From contig PMSS01000404.1 in assembly GCA_003167515.1 (NCBI GenBank), forward strand, positions 1 to 41,049: a DNA stretch of 41,049 nucleotides, read 5' to 3'. The position numbers and the translations under genes are program-made. How positions within the stretch are numbered: position 1 is the first letter of the stretch; each line of letters opens with the position of its first letter. Shown piece after piece: positions 33,901 to 41,049 of this stretch. This stretch comes from Acidobacterium sp. GTDB lineage: Bacteria > Acidobacteriota > Terriglobia > Terriglobales > Acidobacteriaceae. The notes under the pieces are model-generated. The model had not been told where the DNA came from. It saw only the letters and a list, made by a program, of their open reading frames with translations, and did no database searches.

Positions 33901-35189
33901 CCACAACTACGACCCGAGATGAGACGCGGGCGGCGGCGGCCGACAAAGGCGCGGCCATGCTGATGCATCGTTGCGGCGTTTTAGCGCAGTGTACGGAGAA
34001 GCAGGGCGAGATACTGAGAACCTTTCTTTCGCCGGCGATGGATGAGGTCCATCGGACCATGCGGGGATGGATGGAGGCGGCGGGAATCGCGGTCGCCGTG
34101 GATCGTGCAGGAAATTTGCGTGGCGTGTATCCAGCGGATAGCGGCGGTGAGGCGCGGCGGTTGGTGATCGGGTCGCATCTCGACACGGTGCCGAACGCGG
34201 GAGCCTATGACGGCGTTCTCGGTGTGTTGATAGGCCTGGCATTCGTGGAGGCGAGCGCGGAACGTAAGGATCCGTTTGCCATCGAAGTGATTGGGTTTTC
34301 GGACGAGGAGGGCACGCGCTTCGGGGCGCCGTTTCTCGGCAGCCGCGCGGTGGTGGGCGAACTGGCAGGTGACTTGCTCGAATGCGTCGACGGCAACGGC
34401 GTATCTGTAGCGGCGGCTATTACGAATCATGCGACACAACGGCCGGAGACGATCGAGGCTGTGTTGTCGGATCGGTGTGCCGCGTATCTCGAATTTCATA
34501 TCGAGCAGGGGCCGGTGCTCGAGAGCAGAGATCTGGCGTTAGGCATCGTGGAGGGTCTCGCCGGGCAAAGCCGGTGCAAAGTGGAATTTCGCGGGCACGC
34601 CGGGCATGCGGGGACGACTCCGATGAAGCTGCGCAAGGACGCGCTCGCCGGCGCGGCGGAGTGGATGACTCGCGTGGAGGCGATCGCGATGCGTTTTGGG
34701 AATGCCGTGGCAACAGTAGGCCGGATTGATGCCGAACCGGGCGGGGTGAACGTGATCCCAGGCAACGTGCGGTGCAGCCTCGACGTACGGCATGCTGAGG
34801 ATCCGGTGCGTGCTGCTTTGGTCCGAGCAGCATTTGATGAGGCGCGCGGAGTTGCGGCGAAGCGTGGCCTCCAGGTGGGGACGGCGCAGTATCATGAGCG
34901 TCCTGCAGTGCGGCTGGACGTGGACCTGGTGTCGCTGGCGGAACGCGCAGCGGAGCGCGCGGGATATGCGACGATCAGGATGACGAGCGGAGCGGGGCAC
35001 GATGCGATGGTGATTGCTCCGCACGTGCCCTCGGCGATGGTCTTCCTGCGCAATCCTGGCGGGATCAGCCATCACCCGGAAGAGAACGTAGCAGAGCGCG
35101 ACGTGGCGGCTGCCATCCATATGGGACTTTGCTTCCTTGATGAATTCGCCGGGCATCTGGCGCAGAAGGAGACGGGAAAGCTTGTCTAG
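33897..35189 (+). CDS. allC: M20-family amidohydrolase, probable allantoate amidohydrolase
   Basis: 'RRLVIGSHLDTVPNAGAYDGVLGVL', 'VIGFSDEEGTRFGAPFLGSRA', 'LEFHIEQGPVLES', 'GHAGHAGTTPM', 'MTSGAGHDAMVIAPHVPSAMVFL'. TTG start overlaps the uricase stop. Confidence 0.82.
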   Translation: MTTTTTRDETRAAAADKGAAMLMHRCGVLAQCTEKQGEILRTFLSPAMDEVHRTMRGWMEAAGIAVAVDRAGNLRGVYPADSGGEARRLVIGSHLDTVPNAGAYDGVLGVLIGLAFVEASAERKDPFAIEVIGFSDEEGTRFGAPFLGSRAVVGELAGDLLECVDGNGVSVAAAITNHATQRPETIEAVLSDRCAAYLEFHIEQGPVLESRDLALGIVEGLAGQSRCKVEFRGHAGHAGTTPMKLRKDALAGAAEWMTRVEAIAMRFGNAVATVGRIDAEPGGVNVIPGNVRCSLDVRHAEDPVRAALVRAAFDEARGVAAKRGLQVGTAQYHERPAVRLDVDLVSLAERAAERAGYATIRMTSGAGHDAMVIAPHVPSAMVFLRNPGGISHHPEENVAERDVAAAIHMGLCFLDEFAGHLAQKETGKLV

Positions 35190-35940
35190 CGGAATTCACG
35201 GCGGGTTGCATAATCTGGGGCACACGCGCAGTGTGCGGCGGTCAAGCTATTTAGTGCACACGCCTGATACGTTTATTCGCACCCAAATTCCGGGAACGAC
35301 GAAGGCGAGAGTGATTGTTCACGTTTCGCCCGCGATCGGCGCGGGCTTCACGCAGTACTCGGTGGAATTTGAGCCGGGCGGCGTGCTGGGCGATGCGGCG
35401 GGGCAGAGGTTTGTGTATGTGCTGGAAGGGGCGGTCACGGTGGACGCCGGCCCGCACAAGCACGCCGTCGCGAAAGACGGATATGCCTACATACCGCAGG
35501 GTGTGGAACAACGCCTGTCGGCGATCGAGAAGGCGCGCGCGGTGGTGATTGAGCAGCCTTATCGACCCGTGCGAGGAGTCAAAGCGCCGGAGCTGCTGGT
35601 TGGACATGAGCAAGAAGTCACAGGGCAGCCGTTGATGGGCGATGAAGATCTGCAGGTGCGATCGCTGCTTCCGGACACGATGGCTTTCGATTTTGCGGTG
35701 AACACGATGACCTACAAGCCGGGTGCGGCGCTGAGCATGGTGGAGATTCATGTGATGGAGCACGGGCTGCTGATGCTCGAGGGCGGCGGCATCTACCGGC
35801 TGGACGACGACTGGCATCAAGTGACGGCGGGGGATGTTATCTGGATGGCGCCGTATTGTCCGCAGTGGTTCGGGGCGTTGGGGAAGGCTCCGGCCAAATA
35901 CCTTATCTATAAAGACTGGAATCGGCATCCGCTGAGGTGA
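35182..35940 (+). CDS. allE: (S)-ureidoglycine aminohydrolase (bicupin AllE)
   Basis: 'HNLGHTRSVRRSSYLVHTPDTFIRTQIPG', 'RFVYVLEGAVTVDAG', 'VEIHVMEHGLLMLEGGGIYRLDDDWHQVTAGDVIWMAPYCPQWFGALGKAPAKYLIYKDWNR'. Confidence 0.92.
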   Translation: MSSGIHGGLHNLGHTRSVRRSSYLVHTPDTFIRTQIPGTTKARVIVHVSPAIGAGFTQYSVEFEPGGVLGDAAGQRFVYVLEGAVTVDAGPHKHAVAKDGYAYIPQGVEQRLSAIEKARAVVIEQPYRPVRGVKAPELLVGHEQEVTGQPLMGDEDLQVRSLLPDTMAFDFAVNTMTYKPGAALSMVEIHVMEHGLLMLEGGGIYRLDDDWHQVTAGDVIWMAPYCPQWFGALGKAPAKYLIYKDWNRHPLR

Positions 35941-35942
35941 CG

Positions 35943-37187
35943 ATGAAGATCGAAGTGGATGCGGATCGCGTGGCGCGAGAGATTGACGCCTTGGCGGCCA
36001 TCACCGACGCAGAACCGCCGGCGGTGACGCGCGTCGTTTTCACAGAGCAGGACCTGCGCGCACGCGCCTGGCTCAAGGAGCGTTGCGCAGAGGCGGGTTT
36101 GGCGATCCGCGAAGACGCAGTGGGGAATACGTTCATACGCTGGGAGGGTTCGCGGCCGGACCTTGCGGCGGTGGCGACTGGATCGCACATCGATGCGATT
36201 CCCAATGCGGGGAAATTCGATGGCGTGGTCGGAGTGCTGGGCGGGCTCGAGGCGATTCGCGCTTTGCGGCGCATTGGATTTGAACCGGAGCGGTCGATTG
36301 AGTTGATCCAGTTCACGGCTGAGGAGCCGACGCGGTTCGGTGTGGGCTGCATAGGAAGCCGGCTGCTCGCCGGAGTGCTGGGGCCCGAGGCCGATGAGGC
36401 GTTGCGCGGGAGCGACGAGCAGACGCTGCGCGCAGCTCGGACGAGCGCAGGGTTTGCTGGGGATTTGGCTTCGGTTCGACTGCCGCAAGGATACTATTCG
36501 GCATTTGTGGAGCTGCATATCGAACAGGGGCCGATTCTGGAGCGGGAAGGGATTGCAATCGGCGTTGTTACGAATATTGTGGGACCGGCGAGTTTTTTTA
36601 TCACTCTTGAAGGTCGGGGCGGTCACGCGGGTGGTGTGTTGATGCCAGAGCGGCACGATGCATTGTGTGCGGCGGCGGAGATGATTGTGCGCATCGAGGA
36701 GCTCGCGAAGGTATCGGGTTCTGTGGACACGGTGGCGACGGTGGGGATTTGTGAGGTGCATCCGGGAGCCATCAACAGCATTCCGAGCCGCGTGAAGCTG
36801 GGGGGCGACTTGCGGGATACTGATGGAAAGCGGCGGGATCGCGTGCTCGCTGAGATTAAGGCCGCGGCGGAACGGATTGCGCAACAGCGGCAGATACAAA
36901 TTACGACGCAGATGCTGAATGCGGATGATCCGGCTGCTTCTTTGCCGCAGGTTCTTGAGGCGATTGAGCGCGGATGTGAGGAAGAAGAGCTGCGGTCGCG
37001 CAGAATTGTAGCGCGCGCTTATCACGACTCATCATTCATGGCGCAGATTGCGCCGATGGCCATGATTTTCATTCCCTGCCGAGGTGGCGTGAGTCATCGC
37101 CCCGATGAGTATGCCTCGCTGGAGCACATTGTTGGTGGGGTGAAGGTGCTGGCGCGGACGTTGGCTGAGCTGTCGCACGCTCACTGA
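35943..37187 (+). CDS. M20-family amidohydrolase, second paralogue, probable ureidoglycolate amidohydrolase-type
   Basis: 'AAVATGSHIDAIPNAGKFDGVVGVLGG', 'ELIQFTAEEPTRFGVGCIGSR', 'VELHIEQGPILE', 'GRGGHAGGVLMPERHDA'. Substrate inferred from the preceding allE. Confidence 0.8.
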   Translation: MKIEVDADRVAREIDALAAITDAEPPAVTRVVFTEQDLRARAWLKERCAEAGLAIREDAVGNTFIRWEGSRPDLAAVATGSHIDAIPNAGKFDGVVGVLGGLEAIRALRRIGFEPERSIELIQFTAEEPTRFGVGCIGSRLLAGVLGPEADEALRGSDEQTLRAARTSAGFAGDLASVRLPQGYYSAFVELHIEQGPILEREGIAIGVVTNIVGPASFFITLEGRGGHAGGVLMPERHDALCAAAEMIVRIEELAKVSGSVDTVATVGICEVHPGAINSIPSRVKLGGDLRDTDGKRRDRVLAEIKAAAERIAQQRQIQITTQMLNADDPAASLPQVLEAIERGCEEEELRSRRIVARAYHDSSFMAQIAPMAMIFIPCRGGVSHRPDEYASLEHIVGGVKVLARTLAELSHAH

Positions 37188-38149
37188 GCATCGCAATACG
37201 CGAGGGTGTAGGCGCTGGCTGGGTCGATGGGTCGCGCGATCAGCTTCAGATCAGAAAGCTGAGAATACATAGTGGCCCAGCGGGCTGGATCCATGTGTCC
37301 CGTGTCGGCAGGATTGCCGGTATCGATGAAACTGCCGTCTTTCAGAGCTTGCCAGGTGAACTGCATCTGCTCGGGAGCCTGGGCTGGGTTGAGTTTCTGC
37401 AGATCGGCATTCACGACTGAAGGATCCTGCATGTAGTCGCGCCAACCGCGAATGGAGGCACGAACAAATTTTGCGACGACGTCAGGATGCTGCTCGAGAT
37501 ACGTGCGCGAAGTGAAGAAGACGCGGTAGGGCGCGTAGCCGGTGTCTCTGATGAGGAGAGTGCGGACGGAGGCGCCAGCTTTGCGGGCGAAGAATGGCTC
37601 CGATGTGACGAAGATTTGCTGGATGTAGTTGGGGTCGGCGAGGAAATTGGCGATGCTGTACGTCGCGGGGATTTCGCGCGCGCTCTTGAGGTTGTAGCGG
37701 CGGACGATATATTCGAACCAAGTGGCGCCCGCCTTGACGGCGATGGCGCGGCCATCGAGATCGGCAAAGGAATGGACGGGAGAATCGGCATGGAGCAGGA
37801 TTCCCTGCGGGTCGCTCTGCATGGTCGCGCCCACGGCAACGAGAGGCTGGCCCTGCGAGTCGGCTTCGAGGATGCGGTCGGAAGAGCCCATGGCGAATTG
37901 CGCCGAACCCATGGAGACTTGCTGTTCGGCGACATTCATCGGGCCGCCCGGAAGGATGGTGACGTCGAGTCCCTCCTGACGGTAGTAGCCCTTTAGCAAC
38001 GCTTCGTAGAAGCCGCCGTGCTCGGGCTGCGGATACCAGTCCGTCTGGAAATAAACCGGAATCAGGCCGCTGGTAGAGGTTGCGCGATGGCAACCGGCTG
38101 CGAGAACCGTCAGGGCGAAACATAAAAAAGCTGTGGCGACGCGACCCAT
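37181..38149 (-). CDS. ABC transporter substrate-binding lipoprotein (NMT1/SsuA-like)
   Basis: Lipobox 'ALTVLAAGCHRA', 'LIPVYFQTDWYPQPEHGGFYEALLKGYYRQEGLDVTILPGGP'. Start at 38149 or GTG 38194. Confidence 0.85.
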   Translation of the reverse strand: MGRVATAFLCFALTVLAAGCHRATSTSGLIPVYFQTDWYPQPEHGGFYEALLKGYYRQEGLDVTILPGGPMNVAEQQVSMGSAQFAMGSSDRILEADSQGQPLVAVGATMQSDPQGILLHADSPVHSFADLDGRAIAVKAGATWFEYIVRRYNLKSAREIPATYSIANFLADPNYIQQIFVTSEPFFARKAGASVRTLLIRDTGYAPYRVFFTSRTYLEQHPDVVAKFVRASIRGWRDYMQDPSVVNADLQKLNPAQAPEQMQFTWQALKDGSFIDTGNPADTGHMDPARWATMYSQLSDLKLIARPIDPASAYTLAYCDAQ

Positions 38150-39470
38150 GTTCGAGGGTAGCACGGGGTCTGTCTTCGCGGGCGAGTTGATCACCGAGCA
38201 GCGCGGCCATGCGCAACAGGCGGCGGTCGTCGTTGTGGGCTGCTATGAGTTGCAAGCCGCATTCAGGCGAGGGGAGGACGACGGCGGGATTGCCGCCGAG
38301 ACTGGCGGGGGTGGTGAGACGCAGGATGCGTGCGCGCGATTCGGTGTGGTCGGCTCCGGCGAGCAGCCGGGTGAGGGGTGACACCGGCGCAAGAACAAAA
38401 TCGAAATGCTGGAAGAGCCGCTCTTGCTGACTCCGGAAGTTCTGATGGCGCTGGCGGAGCCGGTGGATTTCTTCTTCGCTGAGTGATGCACCCCATTCAA
38501 GGCGAGCGGCGATCGGGGATTCGAATTCATGGTAGAAGCCAGCGTGGAGTTTTGCCGCTTCGTATGCCTGAATGGGAGCATAGATGTCCCAGGCTTCGGA
38601 CCAGAATTCCGGATTCAGGGATTCAATGTGAATTGCGATACCGCGGCTGTTACGAATGCGACCCTGCCAGTGGTCCATAGCGTGCCGGACTTCGGGATCG
38701 CATTGTTCAAGGAGCGGTCCGGTGAGCGCGCCGATGCGGATGGTCGCCGAAGGAGGATGTTCGGGCGGCAGGTCAAAAAGAGATTCGGCGAGGAGCGGCA
38801 GGTCGCGCAGATCGCGACAGAGCCAGCCGATGGTGTCGAAGGAGGGCGCGAGATGGTGGCCGCCGCTCCAGTCGCCGATGCCGAGCGACGCTCGATAGCC
38901 TGCGAGTCCGCAGAGCGCGGCGGGGGCGCGGACCGATCCACCGGTGTCGGTTCCGATGGCGGCGACAGCCGATCCTTCCTGTATCGAAGCGGCGGCGCCG
39001 CTCGATGAGCCGCCGGTCAGCAGGTTGGGATTTGACGGTTGCAGACAGTCGCCGTAGTCGCGATTCTCGCCGGTGATGCCGTAGGCAAGCTGATGGAGGT
39101 GGGTCTTACCGGTAATAACAGCCCCGGCGTGGCGCAGGCGCGACGCAACCCAGGAGTCTGCCGGTGCGATCTGCTTATGCGCCGCATAAAAGTTCGAGCC
39201 GCTGCTTGTCGGAAATCCTGTAAGGTCGAAACAATCCTTGAGAGAGACAGGCAAACCAAAGAGGGGCAGAGAATTGTCGCCCGCGGTTGCACGTTCCATC
39301 TGGCGGAGCGCTTCGGCGAGGGTCCAGCCGGGATCGAGCGCAAGATAAGTGTTTCGGCTGGCATTGCCGTTGGCGCGCGTCAACGAGGTTCGAAGTTGAG
39401 TTGCGGGATTGGTTTCTTCTGACTTGTACGCCGCGAGGAGCGCGGTGATCGGTGAGGGTCGCGGCGTCAT
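37482..39470 (-). CDS. Amidase-signature hydrolase; the homologous part ends near 38190, the rest is out-of-frame read-through over the downstream gene
   Basis: 'LPLFGLPVSLKDCFDLTGFPTSSGS', 'NLLTGGSSSGAAASIQEGSAVAAIGTDTGGSVRAPAALCGLAGYR', 'FVLAPVSPL'. The tail after 'MAALLGDQL' is low-complexity R/S/P sequence. Confidence 0.8.
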   Translation of the reverse strand: MTPRPSPITALLAAYKSEETNPATQLRTSLTRANGNASRNTYLALDPGWTLAEALRQMERATAGDNSLPLFGLPVSLKDCFDLTGFPTSSGSNFYAAHKQIAPADSWVASRLRHAGAVITGKTHLHQLAYGITGENRDYGDCLQPSNPNLLTGGSSSGAAASIQEGSAVAAIGTDTGGSVRAPAALCGLAGYRASLGIGDWSGGHHLAPSFDTIGWLCRDLRDLPLLAESLFDLPPEHPPSATIRIGALTGPLLEQCDPEVRHAMDHWQGRIRNSRGIAIHIESLNPEFWSEAWDIYAPIQAYEAAKLHAGFYHEFESPIAARLEWGASLSEEEIHRLRQRHQNFRSQQERLFQHFDFVLAPVSPLTRLLAGADHTESRARILRLTTPASLGGNPAVVLPSPECGLQLIAAHNDDRRLLRMAALLGDQLAREDRPRATLEHGSRRHSFFMFRPDGSRSRLPSRNLYQRPDSGLFPDGLVSAARARRLLRSVAKGLLPSGGTRRHHPSGRPDECRRTASLHGFGAIRHGLFRPHPRSRLAGPASRCRGRDHAERPAGNPAPCRFSRPFLCRSRWPRHRRQGGRHLVRIYRPPLQPQERARNPRDVQHRQFPRRPQLHPANLRHIGAILRPQSWRLRPHSPHQRHRLRALPRLLHFAHVSRAAS

Positions 39471-39548
39471 GCGGCCATTGTAGAGCCAGGCATGAGTTAC
39501 GCAGAGGGCCGCGGTGACGGTTCATTCGGGAAAGAGGATTGGGGCTGA

Positions 39549-40079
39549 ATGAATGAGAACAGGGCGCGAGGGTCCGCGACGCAGCGGATGAGAGACGAAG
39601 CTATTCTCGCGGACCTGGTTCGCTTTACTGCGCTCAGCTTTGCGACAGCGACGCCGGTTCCTTTCGGCGCGGCCCTGGTGGAGACGCGGACGGGCAAAAT
39701 GCTGTTTCGCGGTCGCAACGCGGTCATGCGGGAGAAGGATCCGAGCGCGCATGCGGAGACCCGCGCGGTGCGCAAGGCGTGCCAAAAACTTGGGCGGCCA
39801 TCGCTCGCGGGATATACGCTGTACAGCACCTGTGAGCCGTGCCCGATGTGTATGGCCAACGCGCTATGGGCGGGGGTGGATCGCGTGGTATTCGGCGCGA
39901 CAATTGCCGATGCGAACGAGCATTGCCGGCAGATTCACATTACGGCGCGGGAAGTTGCCGAGCGCAGCGATATGCGCTGTGAAGTGGAAGGGGAAGTGCT
40001 CAGAGAAGAATGTCGCGCGCTGTTTGTTGATCCTCGTATGATGCAGGCATTTCGAAGCTGGGGGACGCGCAAGAAATGA
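39549..40079 (+). CDS. Nucleoside/base deaminase (guanine-deaminase-like, CDA fold)
   Basis: Zn motifs 'HAETRAV' and 'TCEPCPMCMANALWAGVDRVVFGATIADA'. Confidence 0.8.
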   Translation: MNENRARGSATQRMRDEAILADLVRFTALSFATATPVPFGAALVETRTGKMLFRGRNAVMREKDPSAHAETRAVRKACQKLGRPSLAGYTLYSTCEPCPMCMANALWAGVDRVVFGATIADANEHCRQIHITAREVAERSDMRCEVEGEVLREECRALFVDPRMMQAFRSWGTRKK

Positions 40080-41049
40080 GGGACGCGCAGGTGCTGGCTG
40101 CAGATTTGACCACGATGCTGGGCGATGCGTCGCGGGTGCTGACGGCTCCAGCGATGGTGGAGCGGCTGTCGAAGGATTTCTATTGGTATTCGCCAGTGCT
40201 GCATCCGGTGCTTGAGGGGAAGCGCGCGGATGTGGTGGTGCAGCCGGTAACCGTGAAGGAAGTGCGGGACGTGCTGCGGCATTGCTATCGGCATGACGTG
40301 CCAGTCACAGCGCGTGGCGCGGGGACGGGGAACTACGGACAGGCGATTCCACTGAGTGGGGGAGTAGTGCTCGATCTTTCTCGGATGAATCGGATCGCGG
40401 AGATTACCGGTGATGGGGTCGCGGTGTGCGAGCCAGGAGTGCGGCTGGGCGTGCTGGAATCGGCGGCGCGCGAACAGGGTTGGGAGCTGCGCTGCTACCC
40501 AAGCACCATTGTGAAGGCGACGGTGGGCGGATTTCTTGGCGGAGGATCGGGCGGGATCGGTTCGGTGACGCATGGCGGGCTGCGGGATTTCGCGACGGTG
40601 CGCGCGCTGGAGGTTGTCACGATGGAAGAGGAGCCGCAGGTGCATCTGCACGAGGGCGAAGCAGTGCATGAGATTCTGCATGCATGGGGGACGAACGGGA
40701 TTATCACGAAGATCTGGCTGGCGCTGACGCCGAAGGTGGAATGGGTGCAGGCGGCAGTTGCATTTGACAGCTTTGCGGATGCGTTCGACTTCAGCGAGCA
40801 GGTTGCTGGAGACGCAGAGTGGACGAAGCGGCTGGTGACGACGTTTGAGTGGCCGATTCCGCTGTACTTCTCGACGGTAAGAGCGATCTGCCCCGAGGCG
40901 AAGCACTTGGGTTTCTTCATGATTGCGGCGGAACAGTCTGGCGAGTTTCGAAATGCGGCGGAAAGAGCAACAGGGACTGTGACGTATTTGGCGCCCTATG
41001 CCGGTTTGAAGGCGCAGCCGCTACTCTCGGACTACACCTGGAACCACAC
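40076..41049 (+). CDS. FAD-binding oxidase (GlcD-like), 3' truncated by window end
   Basis: Hand translation from ATG 40076: MRDAQVLAADLTTMLGDASRVLTAPAMVERLSKDFYWYSPVLHPVLEGKRADVVVQPVTVKEVRDVLRHCYRHDVPVTARGAGTGNYGQAIPLSGGVVLDLSRMNRI... VKATVGGFLGGGSGGIGSVTHGGLRD. Absent from the ORF track because it has no stop in the window. Confidence 0.85.
   Translation, partial: MRDAQVLAADLTTMLGDASRVLTAPAMVERLSKDFYWYSPVLHPVLEGKRADVVVQPVTVKEVRDVLRHCYRHDVPVTARGAGTGNYGQAIPLSGGVVLDLSRMNRIAEITGDGVAVCEPGVRLGVLESAAREQGWELRCYPSTIVKATVGGFLGGGSGGIGSVTHGGLRDFATVRALEVVTMEEEPQVHLHEGEAVHEILHAWGTNGIITKIWLALTPKVEWVQAAVAFDSFADAFDFSEQVAGDAEWTKRLVTTFEWPIPLYFSTVRAICPEAKHLGFFMIAAEQSGEFRNAAERATGTVTYLAPYAGLKAQPLLSDYTWNH

Noticed and set aside
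1-41049. CRISPR arrays, tRNA or rRNA genes, prophage or defence islands
   Set aside because: No regularly spaced repeats of CRISPR length and no tRNA/rRNA signatures recognised by eye. The only mobile element evidence is the IS481-type fragment at the left edge.

Overview
The window comes from a high-GC Gram-negative genome. Gene content and codon style suggest Acidobacteria (inference, not tested). It falls into four parts. (1) ~1-3.9 kb: the 3' end of an IS481-type transposase, a frameshifted EthD-like gene, a VCBS/FG-GAP repeat protein, a small membrane protein, and a two-gene unit of a 58-aa zinc ribbon (missing from the ORF track) plus an alpha/beta hydrolase. (2) ~4.2-27.0 kb: a large flagellar cluster: pseudokinase-SPOR protein, REC protein, YfiR-like protein plus CHASE8-type histidine kinase, FliN-like, FliO-P-Q-R, FlhB, FlhA, FliA, FliM, FliN, an MshEN/GspE_N-like protein, CheY, CheX, FlgF-G-A-H-I-J, FlgM, FlgN-like, FlgK, FlgL. 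(3) ~27.1-28.4 kb: a decayed GH3 glycosidase pseudogene. (4) ~28.4-41.0 kb: a purine/urate catabolism cluster: three XDH subunits with UraD fused to the FAD subunit, HIU hydrolase, uricase, two M20-type amidohydrolases, AllE, an orphan substrate-binding protein, an amidase, a guanine-deaminase-like protein, and a FAD-linked oxidase truncated by the window edge. The strongest leads are the pseudokinase-SPOR protein, the stand-alone tandem MshEN-motif protein in the flagellar switch operon, the XDH-FAD/UraD fusion, a nested inverted-repeat leader before the XDH operon, and exact-period repeats at 3849-3946 (14 bp) and 9172-9255 (28 bp). No searches were run; family calls come from reading motifs.
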